A stretch of 64,000 nucleotides of DNA from Paragonimus skrjabini miyazakii. Its lineage: Eukaryota; Platyhelminthes; Trematoda; Plagiorchiida; Troglotrematidae. Position numbers and translations under genes: made by a program. The notes beneath the pieces are model-generated. The model was not told the DNA's origin. It was given only the letters and a program-made list of their open reading frames with translations, and did no database searches. The stretch is taken from NCBI GenBank assembly GCA_014338405.1, contig JTDE01001007.1, positions 8,976-72,975 on the forward strand, written 5' to 3'. Position 1 is the first letter of the stretch. The number at the start of each line of letters is the position of its first letter. Positions 12,800 through 25,664 of the stretch are shown here, piece by piece.

Positions 12800-15189
12800 G
12801 TGGGTTATTCTAACGCCGTTTATCAAACTAGCCAATATATTTTTTTCCTGTCATGGTTTTACTGTCGCTTTCCAAGCGGCTCACTCGCAACGTCAAAATC
12901 TATCAAGTTTACCATCGCAGATCAGTTGTTCTTGTTACGCGCCCTAACAATCCACTCCAACCATCTGTAACTTAGTATATCATTTAGTTGCAATGGGTCT
13001 TGGAAGTCAATTTGACCTGTCCGTCACATGAGTGATTACCTAATGAGAACTTTCCTGTATATCCCTTATAGCACTGAGTCCGTTATAGGGTGTGCGTGTT
13101 ATAGGCTGATTACTGTTAGACGTTTGGTGTTTGTGTGCGCCATTTATTTCATCGCCTTTTAACTGTGTTGTTTAACATTATATCCATGAGTTAACTACTA
13201 TCTCAACCATTCCGTGTACTTGCGAGAAACAAGGTGTTGCAGCTGATAGAAATGACACCTGTTAATCGGATCGTCGCCCGTTATCATTGTGCTTACAGCA
13301 ACGGTTTTGTTGAAAACCTTTTAGGGACGGTAACCACGTTGTGATTTGCCGACTTAGTGGATAGTTGATTATCGCGCGTACACATCCACATTGTGTTCTC
13401 TGCACTTTCCACTTCGTTTGCTTCAGGTAGGTTCAATGCTACTAAATTATACCGCATGAACGTGTTTGCAGTCATATGACTATGGACTGGATTTAGTCAG
13501 GCTACTCCATCATTCTGGCTAGTCGACCTTTGTCGGTCTGTGTTTGGAGTTGATCGACTATTCTGATAGCAACAAACATCACTTCGTGAGTTTGTTAGTT
13601 GAGCACTCAGCTTAGACTCGTGACACAGTCTGGAAAATCGATCGTGTTAGCGGTAGGTTTCTAACCAACTTGCATTGAGCAAGCTCACTTGTGCGTTTCC
13701 CAAACTCTTGGTTCACAAATTACTCAACTACATTGGTTACATGTTAGTAGTTTTGGGAACGAGTTTTTACGAATACAGTAGAGTTAACTATCTGAAGCAC
13801 CCGGTCTTCACGACACGGGGTCAACGTCACACATAGACTGAAGATTGCCAAGATGTCCTAACCTATGCAGTTGCAGTCAGGTAATCAGGAGTCGATCCAA
13901 CAACCTTATGGTTATCAGTCGCCATCTTTATCTCTGAGCTGTTCCGAGCTCGAGTGATTACAACAATCAAACCTTCTCATACGATAGGGTATTGTGTTAA
14001 TCCCAGCCTGACAATTTAAATGTTCGAGAACAAACGTGCCCTAGACGTGATCAGAGTAGCATTGAATCATCAGGGATGATTGTATGCCTGTGTTTAAAAT
14101 CAGAGAGTGATGAACTAAACGCTATTCTGGTGGATTACATCTACAATTACTCGTTTCACCTTGTAGTATACTCTTAGAGACGATGGTCCACATCCAGCCC
14201 CAGCACTCTCCCCTATTTGGTTTTCCATTGTTATTCTTTACATTCTATTTCGTTTGGCTTTTCTTAGGATTCCGACCATCTCGACTTAGTTAACTGATCT
14301 GTCATTAGTGTTCTCCCGCTCGACCAATGGTCACAGTTGCTCGTCTAATCCTTCAGTGTAATCAGTACTTAACTACATAACAGAATACTGAGTCGTCTAC
14401 GTCCATCAACCTTACTGACTGAATAACATACATTCGTGCTCTTTATTGAGCACACCAGATTATACATGGCTAGGGCAATCCGAGAAGCAATTTTCACAGT
14501 TGGGTTTATTTTCTCTCTTTTTTTGTTCACGAACTGTGTGAAATATTCCACCAAATACACCTCACTAACTGTAGGAACCGGCTTTCATTCACCGGTATAG
14601 CTTGAATTAACAACTTCAAACAGCAGCACGTTGATCCATAGATGCACCAACAACCTATTCCCGAGTTAAGACACTGAAATTGTCATCGCTGCTTACGAAT
14701 TTATTTCGTTGAATTTTCCTCCATCCTGAGTATTCATCTTGTTCGACAAGCTGTGGTTGCTGCAGCGCGATATAGCTGATCAATTATGACCTCGTGACGG
14801 CTCTGTATTAACGACGCCCGTCGCCAAACCACATGGCCACAAGTTTGATCCAGGCTACCACGGTAGTTCCCGTCTGTGTTTGGACAGTCTCGCAATATTC
14901 GATCTACTCGTGACTTGGGATTGCACAGGGCAGTGAATACTGTATGGTGTTAACACTGGTAACTTAAATTCTCACTTCACCTGTGAACAGTCTGGCGATA
15001 TCCAGCCCATAATTGGAGAAACGCGTTACTCTATGGCAAACGAGTTCCAAACCAGCCGAAACATCTTTGCTAAAGGTTTTCTAGTTCGAGTTTGTTTTAC
15101 CGTATGTAGAATCCCTATAGCTCGGGCCGAAAGTTATTGTTACACTAATCGTTCAAATGTAAACTCATTCATACTTGATGTTAACTGTT
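12800..15189 (+). other. Rab27 intron (first part); nothing else recognised
   Basis: Start of the 6,286-base intron between the exons ending at 12799 and starting at 19086 (donor gtgggt, acceptor ctcag). No gene or named repeat recognised up to 15.19 kb. Confidence 0.7.
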
Positions 15190-15345
15190 GCATTCCCACA
15201 GACTTTTCATCCAGCTCCTTTAAAGAAGAGGGAAATAGATTCGTGTTTTGTACTAGTAGAACTCGTCAGCAGTGCATGTCCGTACTAAGACCGAGAGTTG
15301 AACTCCGGTCTACGTTCTCGTTAAGCAATGGTTGCTACGTTAGCT
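15190..15345 (-). repeat. SINE family A, diverged copy
   Basis: Shares the landmarks of the 3595-3790 copy: 'cattcccacagacttttca' against 'cattcccatagactttcca', and 'ctcgtcagcagtgcatgtcc' against 'ctcgtcagtagtgcatatcc', in the same order and strand. The B-box region is degenerate (gagttgaactccgg). It lies inside the Rab27 intron, antisense to the gene. Confidence 0.5.
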
Positions 15346-15729
15346 GATTACCGATGGGCTCCGACTGGCTGGAGATCTGAATATAGCGTTTCTTTTAGAG
15401 AGGGACTAACTGGCTCAAAATTTTATCCGAATGCGGATACTGCGATCAGATATAAGGGGTGTTCTCGTTTAAACGACCAAATTACCGACTCCTTACTAGT
15501 AAACATTGCCGAACCAGTTTCATGGCTTTTGTGACTCCCATTCAACTGAGCAATCCTGGTCATACAGTCATCAACTGAACTGAACAGAACGCTCGCTGCG
15601 TCTCCTCTTGAGATAGTCCAGCAGTTTGAAGCCTGCTCTCAAGCTATTGTGACAGCGTTTCAATATAACAGTTCGTTTGTGCCTACTGTGAAGTCAATGA
15701 CACAGTGATCAGCACAGTTGACTCAAAAA

Positions 15730-15835
15730 GTGGTCGGCCGGAGTTCACCTGTCGGTCGTGACAAGGGTATGTACTACTGACGAGTTCCAACTGAAGTAAA
15801 ACTTGAGTCCGGTGCTTCTTTTCGAAAGCGATTGA
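15730..15835 (+). repeat. SINE family A, copy in opposite orientation
   Basis: The reverse complement matches the 3595 copy over about 100 bases. On the + strand the landmarks are 'ggagttcacctgtcgg' (B-box position), 'gtactactgacgagttcca' and 'ggtgcttcttttcgaaag'. It lies in the Rab27 intron, in sense with the gene. Confidence 0.55.
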
Positions 15836-16612
15836 CTCTAAAGCCTATCTGTAAACTAAACCTGTGATCACCGTGTGAGTTGTGTTCAGTTTGTATGAAC
15901 CAGTTTACAAATTACTTACCAATGATCTCATATAGTGTCACGTCGGAAGTTCTAGCAGTTGTGTAGTTGCCTGCCATTTAATCTGACTTTTCAATGCCTA
16001 AAAGAAACGAGTGACTTTAGACTAAGCTAATAGTAGACTCCTGAGGTAAGAACAAAGTACCTTTTTACCATCCTCACATCGTTAGTCTGTGTAAATCAAT
16101 TTTAAGGATTTACACAGCTGCACAGGGTAAGCGTGTTCATATTGCTGCCACGCCTCAAGAGCATCGCGGGTTTACTGCTCAACTGATGCGTATGTGCGCT
16201 GTGTGTACATTGCGTTCGGATGACTCATCTCACACATACTATGCACACCCTCGTTGTCTGTTTGTGCCTATGTGATGGCTATCCGAATTCGACTGTCTAT
16301 TGCTCTTCCAAGCGACACTTATTCACCGTCGCACATGTAGTATTCAGTGAACACCCAATTGTGCTGGTCTGTAATTTGTACAAATCGATAGCCAATCTAC
16401 CCCCATTTGAACTGGCACGCATTTATGTGTGTTCATTTCTAGTTTGTTACATTAGCTTTCAACCTAAGGCCTGCTTTTGTTACATTAAGTTGGCAAAATC
16501 GCAGGGCAACGAAGTAGCGGTACGATAACGATTTTCGAAGTTTGTCATCTCTTCGTTGGTTTTAACTGAGAGGGATCATCAACGCTGTGTGGTGAAAACA
16601 ACAATTTGTCCC

Positions 16613-16840
16613 TTTCGAAAAGATCCATTTGCGAAAAGTCTGGACTTCGGCTGGATTCGAACCAGCGACAGAAACACCATGCCCAAACGCGGCAAGCGCT
16701 CTACCAGCTGAGCTACGAAGTCACGCCGGAAGCTCATAAATTTCACATTTGGACCTAGTTACCCACCCAACCATGGTGTTTCTGTCGCTGGTTCGAATCC
16801 AGCCGAAGTCCAGACTTTTCGCAAATGGATCTGTTCGAAA
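16613..16840. repeat. 68-base near-perfect inverted repeat built from a tRNA-derived SINE
   Basis: The left arm (16613-16680) and the reverse complement of the right arm (16773-16840) match at 67 of 68 positions; the only difference is near the outer end. The spacer is 92 bases. Each arm holds the tRNA 3' half (T-arm with perfect B-box GGTTCGAATCC) and the SINE tail. The spacer holds the 5' half (A-box) of the - strand copy only. Any transcript crossing it, including the Rab27 pre-mRNA, could fold into a long hairpin. The high arm identity implies recent formation or gene conversion. Confidence 0.9.
16643..16722 (-). repeat. tRNA-derived SINE head, family B, with near-complete cloverleaf
   Basis: Read on the - strand from 16722, a 7-bp acceptor stem pairs perfectly (GACTTCG with CGAAGTC), the D-arm pairs (GCTC/GAGC) and the T-arm pairs (GCTGG/CCAGC). 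The A-box (TAGCTCAGCTGG) and B-box (GGTTCGAATCC) match the pol III consensus. The anticodon region is not that of a working tRNA. The best stem (TTGCC/GGCAT) has a T-T mismatch, its 7-base loop lacks the usual T33, and the span between D- and T-arms is 31 bases. Related copies at 54.6, 61.8 and 62.1 kb show this is a dispersed SINE rather than a tRNA gene. It is the best-preserved copy in the window. Confidence 0.75.
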
Positions 16841-18767
16841 TTATCAAATCTGTCAAACTACTTATCAGTAACTAAACTGTCCTTTGTTTGCATCAATAAC
16901 ATTGCTGATTATGCCTACTGTATGTATTCTCCCTCGTGCTCTCACTCGATCAGCAGTCGCCGTTGGCCTTACTGTTTTCATTGCGAACCATCTTTATCCT
17001 ATTGTTTTACATCCAGGGATGTTTTTTTTCTATATCCAACAATCTGGGTAAGGTAACAGCACTTTGAGCCCCAGCAAGTCAGTTCGTTGTTCAGACCAAT
17101 GACAGTTCACTGCATATGACGTCTATTGGTAAAAATCCTATGGTTCCAGGCTTAACTATGAGTCTTCAGTTCAACAATCGGCGGTGAACGCATATCATGT
17201 TGATTGATAAGATGAAATGACAAGCCATTCATATACTTCAGTCGGCCGAATTGGTATTAGATTTTTTACGTATTTTCTACACATTTTCCCGAACCACAAT
17301 GAAGCGTTCAATGTCACGTTACCTCGTTACTGTACATGTGGAACATACAACTAGAAGTAAAATGTTACTACCACACGATACGACTGACATTAACGGTGGT
17401 TGATGAAACCGATTCCAAACACTAAACGCGGCTGGTACCCAAACACTCTTTCAATCTTCACATTTTTTCTATCATTAGTAAACCAGCTGCAATGCATCAA
17501 CGCTTCTTTAATCAAGCCAGTGACGTAAGTTTTCCGGTTTGCATGATATTTGCCCTTAATCAACCATTAGAACGATTCTTCAGTGCACTCGTCGTAGCCA
17601 CGCGTCTACATAGTCTGTCTTGAATACAAACTGCGTCCCATTTACTAGATTGTGGCACAAATCCACGTTGAATCGACGTGCTAGGGGTACGGAAAAGATT
17701 CTTTCTAACATTAAACGCTGCAATCATTAAACAGGCCTTCATCTACAAAATATTAGAAAAATGGCTACCTAAAAGTAAAGGAGTGAACAGTACCAGTACT
17801 GACTTCCAGTAATGTTCAAGTTGGGGTGCATTTTTAACGAACACTGTATTTATTTTGTTGTTTTGAGATGCACCGGCATTGACGATACCGATTGCTAATT
17901 TTATTATTGCCGGATCTGTTCCCGGATGCCTGGAATGCCCCCAACTGAATTGAGGTAGCTTTATGATATTCAGTATTCAAACACAACCCGGCATGTCGCA
18001 TGGCAGTACCTGTCTCTGAATGTGAAGGTTGGTTGAAATGCTAGTTTATATGTTTGACTTGGTAACCATTCAAGCCCCAATATTCGTGTAGTCTGCCAAA
18101 AAGTGATGACTCATGCTTGATTTGCAAGCGTTACATCGTATACTTTGTTTTGCACTGACGTTTTTGGTCCTGTACGGATGTATGCATTTTTCATCTGCTG
18201 ATTAGTTAATCTCTATGTACGACATAGATTTCACTATCCGCTCGCTTACAGTTTACTCCGTTCCTCTTGATGGTGTTCAGTACTGTGCTTTCTCATGCAA
18301 GTGAGAACAGTCCACATGATACTGTTGAAGTATTTATGAATTAAATCGCTTATGTATGCCTGTGTATGCGTTTGTTCACTGGCGCGTAATTTCAGACGGG
18401 CGACACAATACTGTTTTGTGGCGTTATTGCCTGTTGCTGCTTACTACTGACATTTCGGTCTAAGAACCTGTTACTCAGTTTTTGGCAGACTGTTGCTTTG
18501 ATGGGTTAGTCAGTAATCCTCGCGTTTTTTTAGAGAAACCGCGCCTCGAAGCTCACTGTAATCGTATCATTGGCCTTCACAAACCAATCACGGGACGTCC
18601 GTGTGACGGCAGATAACAGGACTGAAGTTTTCCCGCAGGTTCATAGTCACTGGGAGATGCGGCTGTGGCTTTAGATAAGACAATCCGACCGTGCCTAGAA
18701 TGAGATCAACGCCGGAATGGTAAACACAATTATCTCTTAGGACCATAAACCGTAACCATGGTATGCA
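16841..18767 (+). other. Rab27 intron (middle part); nothing else recognised
   Basis: Continuation of the intron. No coding or RNA gene recognised. Confidence 0.6.
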
Positions 18768-18840
18768 TTACTGATGGGTTCCAACATACGAACCTGACCA
18801 GTATGTTATGCTTCTTTTCGAAAAGAGCTGAATGCGATGG
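18768..18840 (+). repeat. SINE family A, partial diverged copy
   Basis: The + strand shows 'tgatgggttccaa' followed by 'atgcttcttttcgaaaag', the same landmarks in the same order as the + strand copy at 15730. It is short and diverged, about 250 bases before the next Rab27 exon. Confidence 0.4.
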
Positions 18841-19085
18841 CATTATTCGAATGTTAGTGATGTATATGTTATCACGTATGAATCAAAATCCTAGACTACT
18901 TAGTTGTATACCAAATTTTTATTTTCAACTCCTATGGGCTCATTCAGCCGTTATAGTTATCTATAATCCTTATGAATAAAACCTCAATGACATTAAGAGT
19001 GGTCACTTCTATACGCGTCGCACATTGTCTTATCTAGTTTCCAGTCTTTCGATTGAAGTAACATTGTTCTAACATTTTCCCTCAG

Positions 19086-19313
19086 CTATCGAAGTTTGTG
19101 TACTGTCCTATTTCGGGATGCCATGGGTTTCCTTCTGATGTTTGATCTAACAAACGAACAGAGCCTCTACAATTGCCGGGAATGGATGCAGCTTTTGTGC
19201 CAGCACGCCTACTGTGAACGACCGGACGTGCTGTTGGTCGGGAACAAAGCCGACCTCACGGCAGAACGTCAGGTTCCACTGTCCACTGCCACCGCAATGG
19301 CTCACGAACTCGA
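19086..19313 (+). CDS. Rab27-type small GTPase, third coding exon (switch II to NKxD)
   Basis: This exon begins with the last base of the split Arg codon and encodes 75 further residues: switch II (YRSLCTVLFRDAMGF), the subfamily signature LTNEQS, and the guanine-specificity motif GNKADL. The order and spacing match Rab27 proteins closely. The acceptor is ctcag, with AG at 19084-19085, and the donor is gtaagt at 19314. The last codon is split (GA here, one base in the exon at 25665). Two positions differ from the vertebrate Rab27 pattern as I know it. The residue after the Arg of QER is Tyr instead of Phe, and the residue two before the Arg of FRDAMGF is Leu where Rab27 has the third aromatic residue (Phe) of its effector-binding triad. 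Confidence 0.93.
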
Positions 19314-21643
19314 GTAAGTGAATTGTCCATGTTTTTTCTTTCTGTCATACACTGGCATGTTTTGCTCACTGAAACAGTAAAACCCCAATGCACTTGGCAA
19401 TTTGCGACTCAGCTTGTGGACAAACATTTTTTGGTGTGCGGTTAATTTTTTCTTTCACAGACTGAGTTGTCTACATAGGTTACGGGTGGCATACCGCGTT
19501 TAATATGTTCTCCCTCGTATTGCCTTGTGTTCTTACAGTTCTGTTTGATCTGATACGTTTTCTTTAGGTTATGCGCATATTCAGTTTAACTGGCATACAC
19601 CGTGCACTTTTGTGACAGTTTTGCACCGTTTTCTTTACTTGATTCATCATTCTCCATGAGGTTTAATACAATAGTTGTTTCTCATTCTGTGTGAGCTGGT
19701 AGTAGCTGTGAATGAAGTTGCTTGGTGAATCATCACCATTCGTATCTCCGATTTTTAGGGTTGTTGTGCATATGTATCCACAACCAGTTCACAGTCCAGT
19801 TATTGTGCACTTTGCTGTTGGCATACAGGTAACTCATTGATTGACGGTTGTGTTTTTGAGTTGTGATTCAGCATGCAACCTTCTAATCACTGTCCGTTTA
19901 TTGTGTTGCTTCTACAATGGAAGAACAATTTCAGTCCACATCTGTTAAGTTCGCGATAGTTTGAACCGATCTTCAACTGACATCCAATTCAGCCGCCAAT
20001 TGTATTGTTGCCATTTCGGTTTTCTCTTTCTGAGTTTGGGTAGCTTGGCCACACAAATGCGTCTCAGTGTGGACAATGCCTTGCAACGTACGTATAGAAA
20101 ACATCAACCTTTCCGTCAGGTATTCGCCTATTCTTGTTTGTGCTAGATGCGTTGTTTCCAACTGGTTGTGTGTTTTCTTGTCATTCCCATACGGGCTTTT
20201 ATCTGCTATATCTGATCGGCAGTCATCCATCGCTCAACGATTATGGACACTCTTGAGCCCGCCTTTGCTCACACAAGGCGTTGGGACTTCTCTTCCTAAC
20301 AAGGTATCTCTGCACCAACTGCGAACCAATGGCTAATTTGAAAATACTGTCTGCCCCCAGTCATCTTTATAACGTTACTCACTGTATATTAGTGTATTAT
20401 TTTCCAAACACATCTAGAGTATTGTTTGATGTGTTTATTTGCTAAATATCCATCCAACTAGAATGAATAAAGCCAGTTTTTGATAACATTAAATGTGAAA
20501 TGCATTTAGACGTTCAAACAAGAAAACTTGCTTGTTTGTACCTGCACTTCTTTGTCCACGACAACGTAAAATACGATATGGTAGGTATATCGTCATGCTA
20601 AATATCGGTGAGATTCCTCGGCTCAAGATTTCTCAATGGTCACTAGTTTGGACAACTGTAGGCACTGGTTTAACTTGATGTATGATGGTGAACGCCGGGA
20701 ACTGTTCGGTTAGCGATGGTTCTTAAAAAGCTCTCTATGGTCTTCACTAACGGTGCCGTGAAACCTTTCCAAGGAATAAAATCCACAGCTTACACTGTAC
20801 CGGTGGTATGTTTTTGCTTGGTAGCAATATACGGACAGTCTGAGAAAAACTGGACAGTTTAGCCTATGGAATGTCGCGATATGGTATCTGTTTTTTGACG
20901 TCTAATTGCGGGGCGTGCCATCAAGAATGGCAATAGTCTCAACTGGCACCAACTCTGGGTGAGGGCAAGAGGAATACAATTACAGTTTTTGTTTACCGTT
21001 AGATCTTGTCATAACTGGTGGTGGTATTAGAGGAACGATCTTCTTGCGTGTCGCCAGTGACTGATTGACATTTGGTAACCAGGGCAGTTTTGTCACTGGT
21101 GTGACATCCATCTTCCGTTAAAGGGACGCGTTGCGAAACTCGACTGCGCGTTATACTGCTCCATGATTTCGAAAACTGCTTACTCCGCGTCATTGGATAT
21201 CTACTTTTGATAGCCGTTATCCGCGCAGTATTGTTCTTGTGTACTGGCAGCTCCAACACGAAATATGAAAATCCTGACTGCTCTACTGAACAAAGTGGTT
21301 AGGTGTCATTTGCCTGGCTGGGGTCCTTGTGATCACTCAACTTGCTGGATAGATACGGTATCCAAGATGACAGTGTGCCACAGTTAATGGCGTACTTGCA
21401 TCAATGTAATTTCTAGTTCTTCCGCTTAGAATTCTTTTATTAGTTTTAAACCATCTTAGTGACGTTTTCCTCTTCTAGGATATTTTACGTCACTGCTGAA
21501 GCGAGCGGCGGCCCGAGCCACAGTGCCTTCTTGTCAAGTTCTTGGCTGCTGTAATGATGACGACTCAATCTTGTTCCGATTGGTTTTCGCTTAGTGATTT
21601 TAGTTGGAGCTCAGTCCGCCATCAGGCCATCATTATTATTATC

Positions 21644-21681
<38 letters not shown>

Positions 21682-24600
21682 GGACACTGTTATTGCGACT
21701 ACTTCGGAACAACTTCCGGGTTACCGAAAATTATATTTATTTATTGTCCAGGAGCTTTTTCAAGCTAAAGGACCAGGCAGCTCAATCAGACAGACGTTCA
21801 GGCAAGCATTCATTGTATCAGCCGGAATATGATAGGTCTCAGTTGAGGCATACGGATGCAAGGGTTAGTAGTACGTTCGAGCTACTCATTACGACACTAC
21901 GAGGACTAGGAATATAAACAGGTTTTGACTCGAGGAACTCAGTTGGATGTGTTTGTCCAAGAGTGGAGTGTTTCCTAATTGGATAACTGTGTGTCTTCTG
22001 ATGTGTAATAAATATTGATGATTATTTTGGACATCATCTCATTCAACTAACGATGCAAGTCAGTCTTACTGACTCACGAAGGCACGTCGTATGCACGAAA
22101 GGTGGTGACTATCGTTTCTGCATGCCAAGGTTTTCACCTTATTACTTACTCTGAGCTATGCAAATAGTTGCTGTAATTTACATGTGAGCTGTCAGTATCT
22201 TCCAGGTGAATTTGATATCCAACCTACGATTGTCAATCTTGTGAGGTTTCTGGGGGTGATTCCGTACTCTCGCGTCTGCCTTCACTTATTTGTTCTATTT
22301 TTGAGTTATCATAATGCCTTTCCAATGGAACCCTGATAATTCATTTGATTTTCCCACACCTTCAACACAAACCGAGTCTCTCACTCCACATTCAGTGTGT
22401 ACTATAACTGCGTTAGTTTAGTATGACGACCCAAGTATAGTGTGTTTGTTAGTCGAAACCTGCCGAAAGCGCACGACTAGCTACCTGACTGTTGTCACTC
22501 ATCAAGTACGCCCACCCGGTAATCTCCTACCACACATTCTGCTCCACATGTAGCGGGTGCTTAAGTTAGAAAATGACAGATAATTCGCAGACTGTTTTCG
22601 CTGTATATTTCAGACTCAATGAAGTACGGTTATCAGAAAACACTTGATGGAATTGTGCTGAAACTTAATCTACCTTATGTTCGTAGGTGATTTTCAGAAG
22701 GTTTGATTAAATAGACTGTGTATGTTTCTGAACCAAAATTCGGTTAAATTTAAGCACATTTCATTCAAATGCTCTTGCATTATTCTACAGGTTCCATTAG
22801 GTCTGAAACACTTAATGTAGCAGCATTCGTCTATTTTTATTGGACATTTTCTCCAACGTATGTTGTCTTCGTTTTGACTTACGGCAAATGTCCCTAGTAA
22901 ACCAGTTCCTAATTGGATGGTACAATTAATAACGTGATGCAACTGCCCATCGTTTAAAGAAATGAAAAACTCGTGGTCATCGATTTCGAGGCACGTTTTG
23001 ACAGTAGGTTATAGCCTCCAGTGCGGAACAAAAAAATTTCATCAGGCAGGTTTTATGAAATTGTTACTCCGCATCCACAATTGAGATATTTACTAACTGA
23101 TGTGATGGATGCCGGCGTTGACTTTTTCGAGATAATCATGTCCTCACAGTTCATTTTCTGGTTTATTTACACAAAGGATTGGTTGGGGAAACTGAATCCT
23201 ATGACGAACATTTTGAGTCCCCAACTTGACTTTGTGGTTCAGCTGATGGGACACATGTTCGGTAGGAGTTACTGTGGCTGACAACTCAGCCAAACCACTC
23301 ACTAGCAAAAATACTAATTGAATGGTATAAAAGTAACCCCACATTTCTTCTCTGTGTGTTTATCAGCAAGTTGAGTGCAGCGCAAGTTTGTGGTGAGCTC
23401 AGACGATCAGTAGACCAAAAGAAGTGATGGAAACGCATAACACATAATCGTGCATCGTTAACATGTGGCCTATTACCAAGTTTGTAAAGAAACTGAACGG
23501 AGAATGAAATTATTTCTACCTTATGTAATGGGATGTGAAATATCCAGAGCGGTTAAGCTCTGTCTATTCTGGTTACTACTGAGTAGTCATGACACGTCCA
23601 ATGTTGTCATGATGTTGAGCACACAAGGAATTATAAGTCAATCGGATTGCAGCGTCCTTATCTGCGTTCAAAACGACTTTCGAACGACTTTCGTAAACTT
23701 AGTGGATTATGTTTGGTTGGTTGTTCTTTATGTTTGGTGCCTATATTTTTTCGTAGTCATCTAACGTTTGCATCGGTTTCTGTTCATGGTGAGTGCTCCT
23801 ACGACGTGGTAGATGTATGCCAACAGGTATGGTGCGGCGTTGTAGACTGTTGTTGGCTTGAGGTCGACTATGGATTTTTAATTTAAGTGTAATTTATAAG
23901 TCATTGATCAGAATAGTTACTTCATCGACAATCCAAAAGGTTGTTCCGCTAGATCAGTGTATTGCAAACATGGTTGTTATGACTAAAAACTACGCAATCA
24001 GTGATCACACGTTGGACACACAGCCTAAAATCAGTTTTAAAAATAGTTTGGGTCTAGAACGGCAATGAAGCGGTTTGTGAAAGTGGTCAATGGAATCATC
24101 AAGAACGAAGACCTTATCAACAAAATCTACGCTTCCCAATTCTCGGACATATGGTGGCCAGTCTTGGATCGTTCCGATTGATTTTCATCAATGGATAGTT
24201 AGGTCGAACAGTTTTTGTCACATGATAAAAGTGTTCACTCCTTTTGAGCATGACATTTTTTTGGGATTAGGCTGTCAAACTGACCGAATCTGTGGCATCT
24301 GTCTTGCTTTATTGTAACTCGAAAGGATACTTTCAACCTAGTTGACGGTTATATCTCGGCGCTTTCAGTAGTTGTAATCCATCTGGTGTCGCGAGCGATT
24401 GTGAAGTTTTTCGGAGATAACTTGTTTTCCTTTTGCTTAACGTGCAAAAGATCTCTATGTAAGTCCGTTATTCCTGTTTGTAACTATTCTGATGATTCTA
24501 TACCATGTCATGTTGTCTGCAATCATCAATCATCTGATTTATGAGAATGAGTTGCATAACATATAGAATGCTGTGACAATCGTTCGCTAGTGGCAGAACC

Positions 24601-25664
24601 AATAGGACGTCTAAGTTAGATTTCATTATGAGCAAGGGTGAATATTTAAAGAAAATTTTCACCCATAAATCTCTCATATTCTTTGCGTCAATTGGTATAT
24701 CAGCTTTGAAATCAGTCGAATTTCTCGGAGTTCTACTTTCTGGGGATATCGCTTGTCAGTGATTTTTTGTTGTGTCCGACTTCTATTTTCTTTAATCTAT
24801 CGCTTAAATTTCTTTGCTAACTTTTTCTTATTTACAACCATTTGCACTGATTTTTGTTTTCTATTACTTTAATTCTACTGTTCTCCCTTCGTCTTAGCGG
24901 AGCATTTAGTAAAATACTCGTTTTTTCTATTGAGGTCTTATTCATCACACTGTTTGGCTGTGTGCTTCCAACCCCTGCGATACATTTGCCCAGTGGTTTC
25001 TCTCTATCCCAGCTCATGTGCTCCACAAAGTATTCGCCACATGTGTAGGCGTCAGTAACACTGGAAAATCATTTCGACTTCTACTCGGGAGCACATCTGG
25101 TTACTGAGTATAAATTTCTGCAACCGTACCACCCACAGCATGGATGAGTAATCGCAGAAATGATTAGTCAGCCGCTGAACTTATATGGTGTTTTTCTCAA
25201 CTTGTTCACACGTAATTGGCTAACGGCATTGCTGTTGCCTGTTTTAAACAGCCTCTGTGTCCATTTCCTTAATGCTTTGTCACCTACAATGATGAGAGAG
25301 ATTTGTGACTGCATATTGCCTTTTCTTTGCACTCTTGACTTTTGATGTATTTCTTCTATGTTTATATGGTGATCCACGCCCCGTTTGCGTAACACTGCAA
25401 ATTATACGATTAGTTTGTACTTTTTGTTAGGGCGTGTGAGATGGAAGTGCGACCACACCAATGAACATAAGCACAACATGCCTAAACGATATTTAGAAAT
25501 CTTAAGCACCCTGCTTATTGAATTGATCCAAAGAGATACAAGATTACCTGGCACCGACTTTGTGTACATGTGAAACTATGAAATCTTGTTTGTCTAAGGG
25601 GCCATCACTTTCACCAAACCGTCGTATGTGAACGCAAATCGTGTTCTTTTCCCTCCTTCCTTAG
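19314..25664 (+). other. Rab27 intron; one microsatellite, no other gene recognised
   Basis: A 6,351-base intron with donor gtaagt and acceptor ccttccttag. Apart from the (ATT)n tract at 21.6 kb, I recognise no repeat or gene. Short open frames on both strands lack family resemblance. The last 300 bases before the exon show no second candidate exon. Confidence 0.6.
21629..21680. repeat. (ATT)n trinucleotide microsatellite
   Basis: About 50 bases of att repeats with one cgt interruption near the left side, inside a Rab27 intron. It creates an artificial poly-Ile open frame that should not be read as a gene. Confidence 0.9.

Noticed and set aside
16643..16722. Functional tRNA gene
   Set aside because: Abnormal anticodon arm and several dispersed diverged copies; better explained as a SINE head.
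21542..21917. Two overlapping ~100-codon frames rich in Ile or Leu
   Set aside because: Created by the (ATT)n microsatellite within a Rab27 intron.
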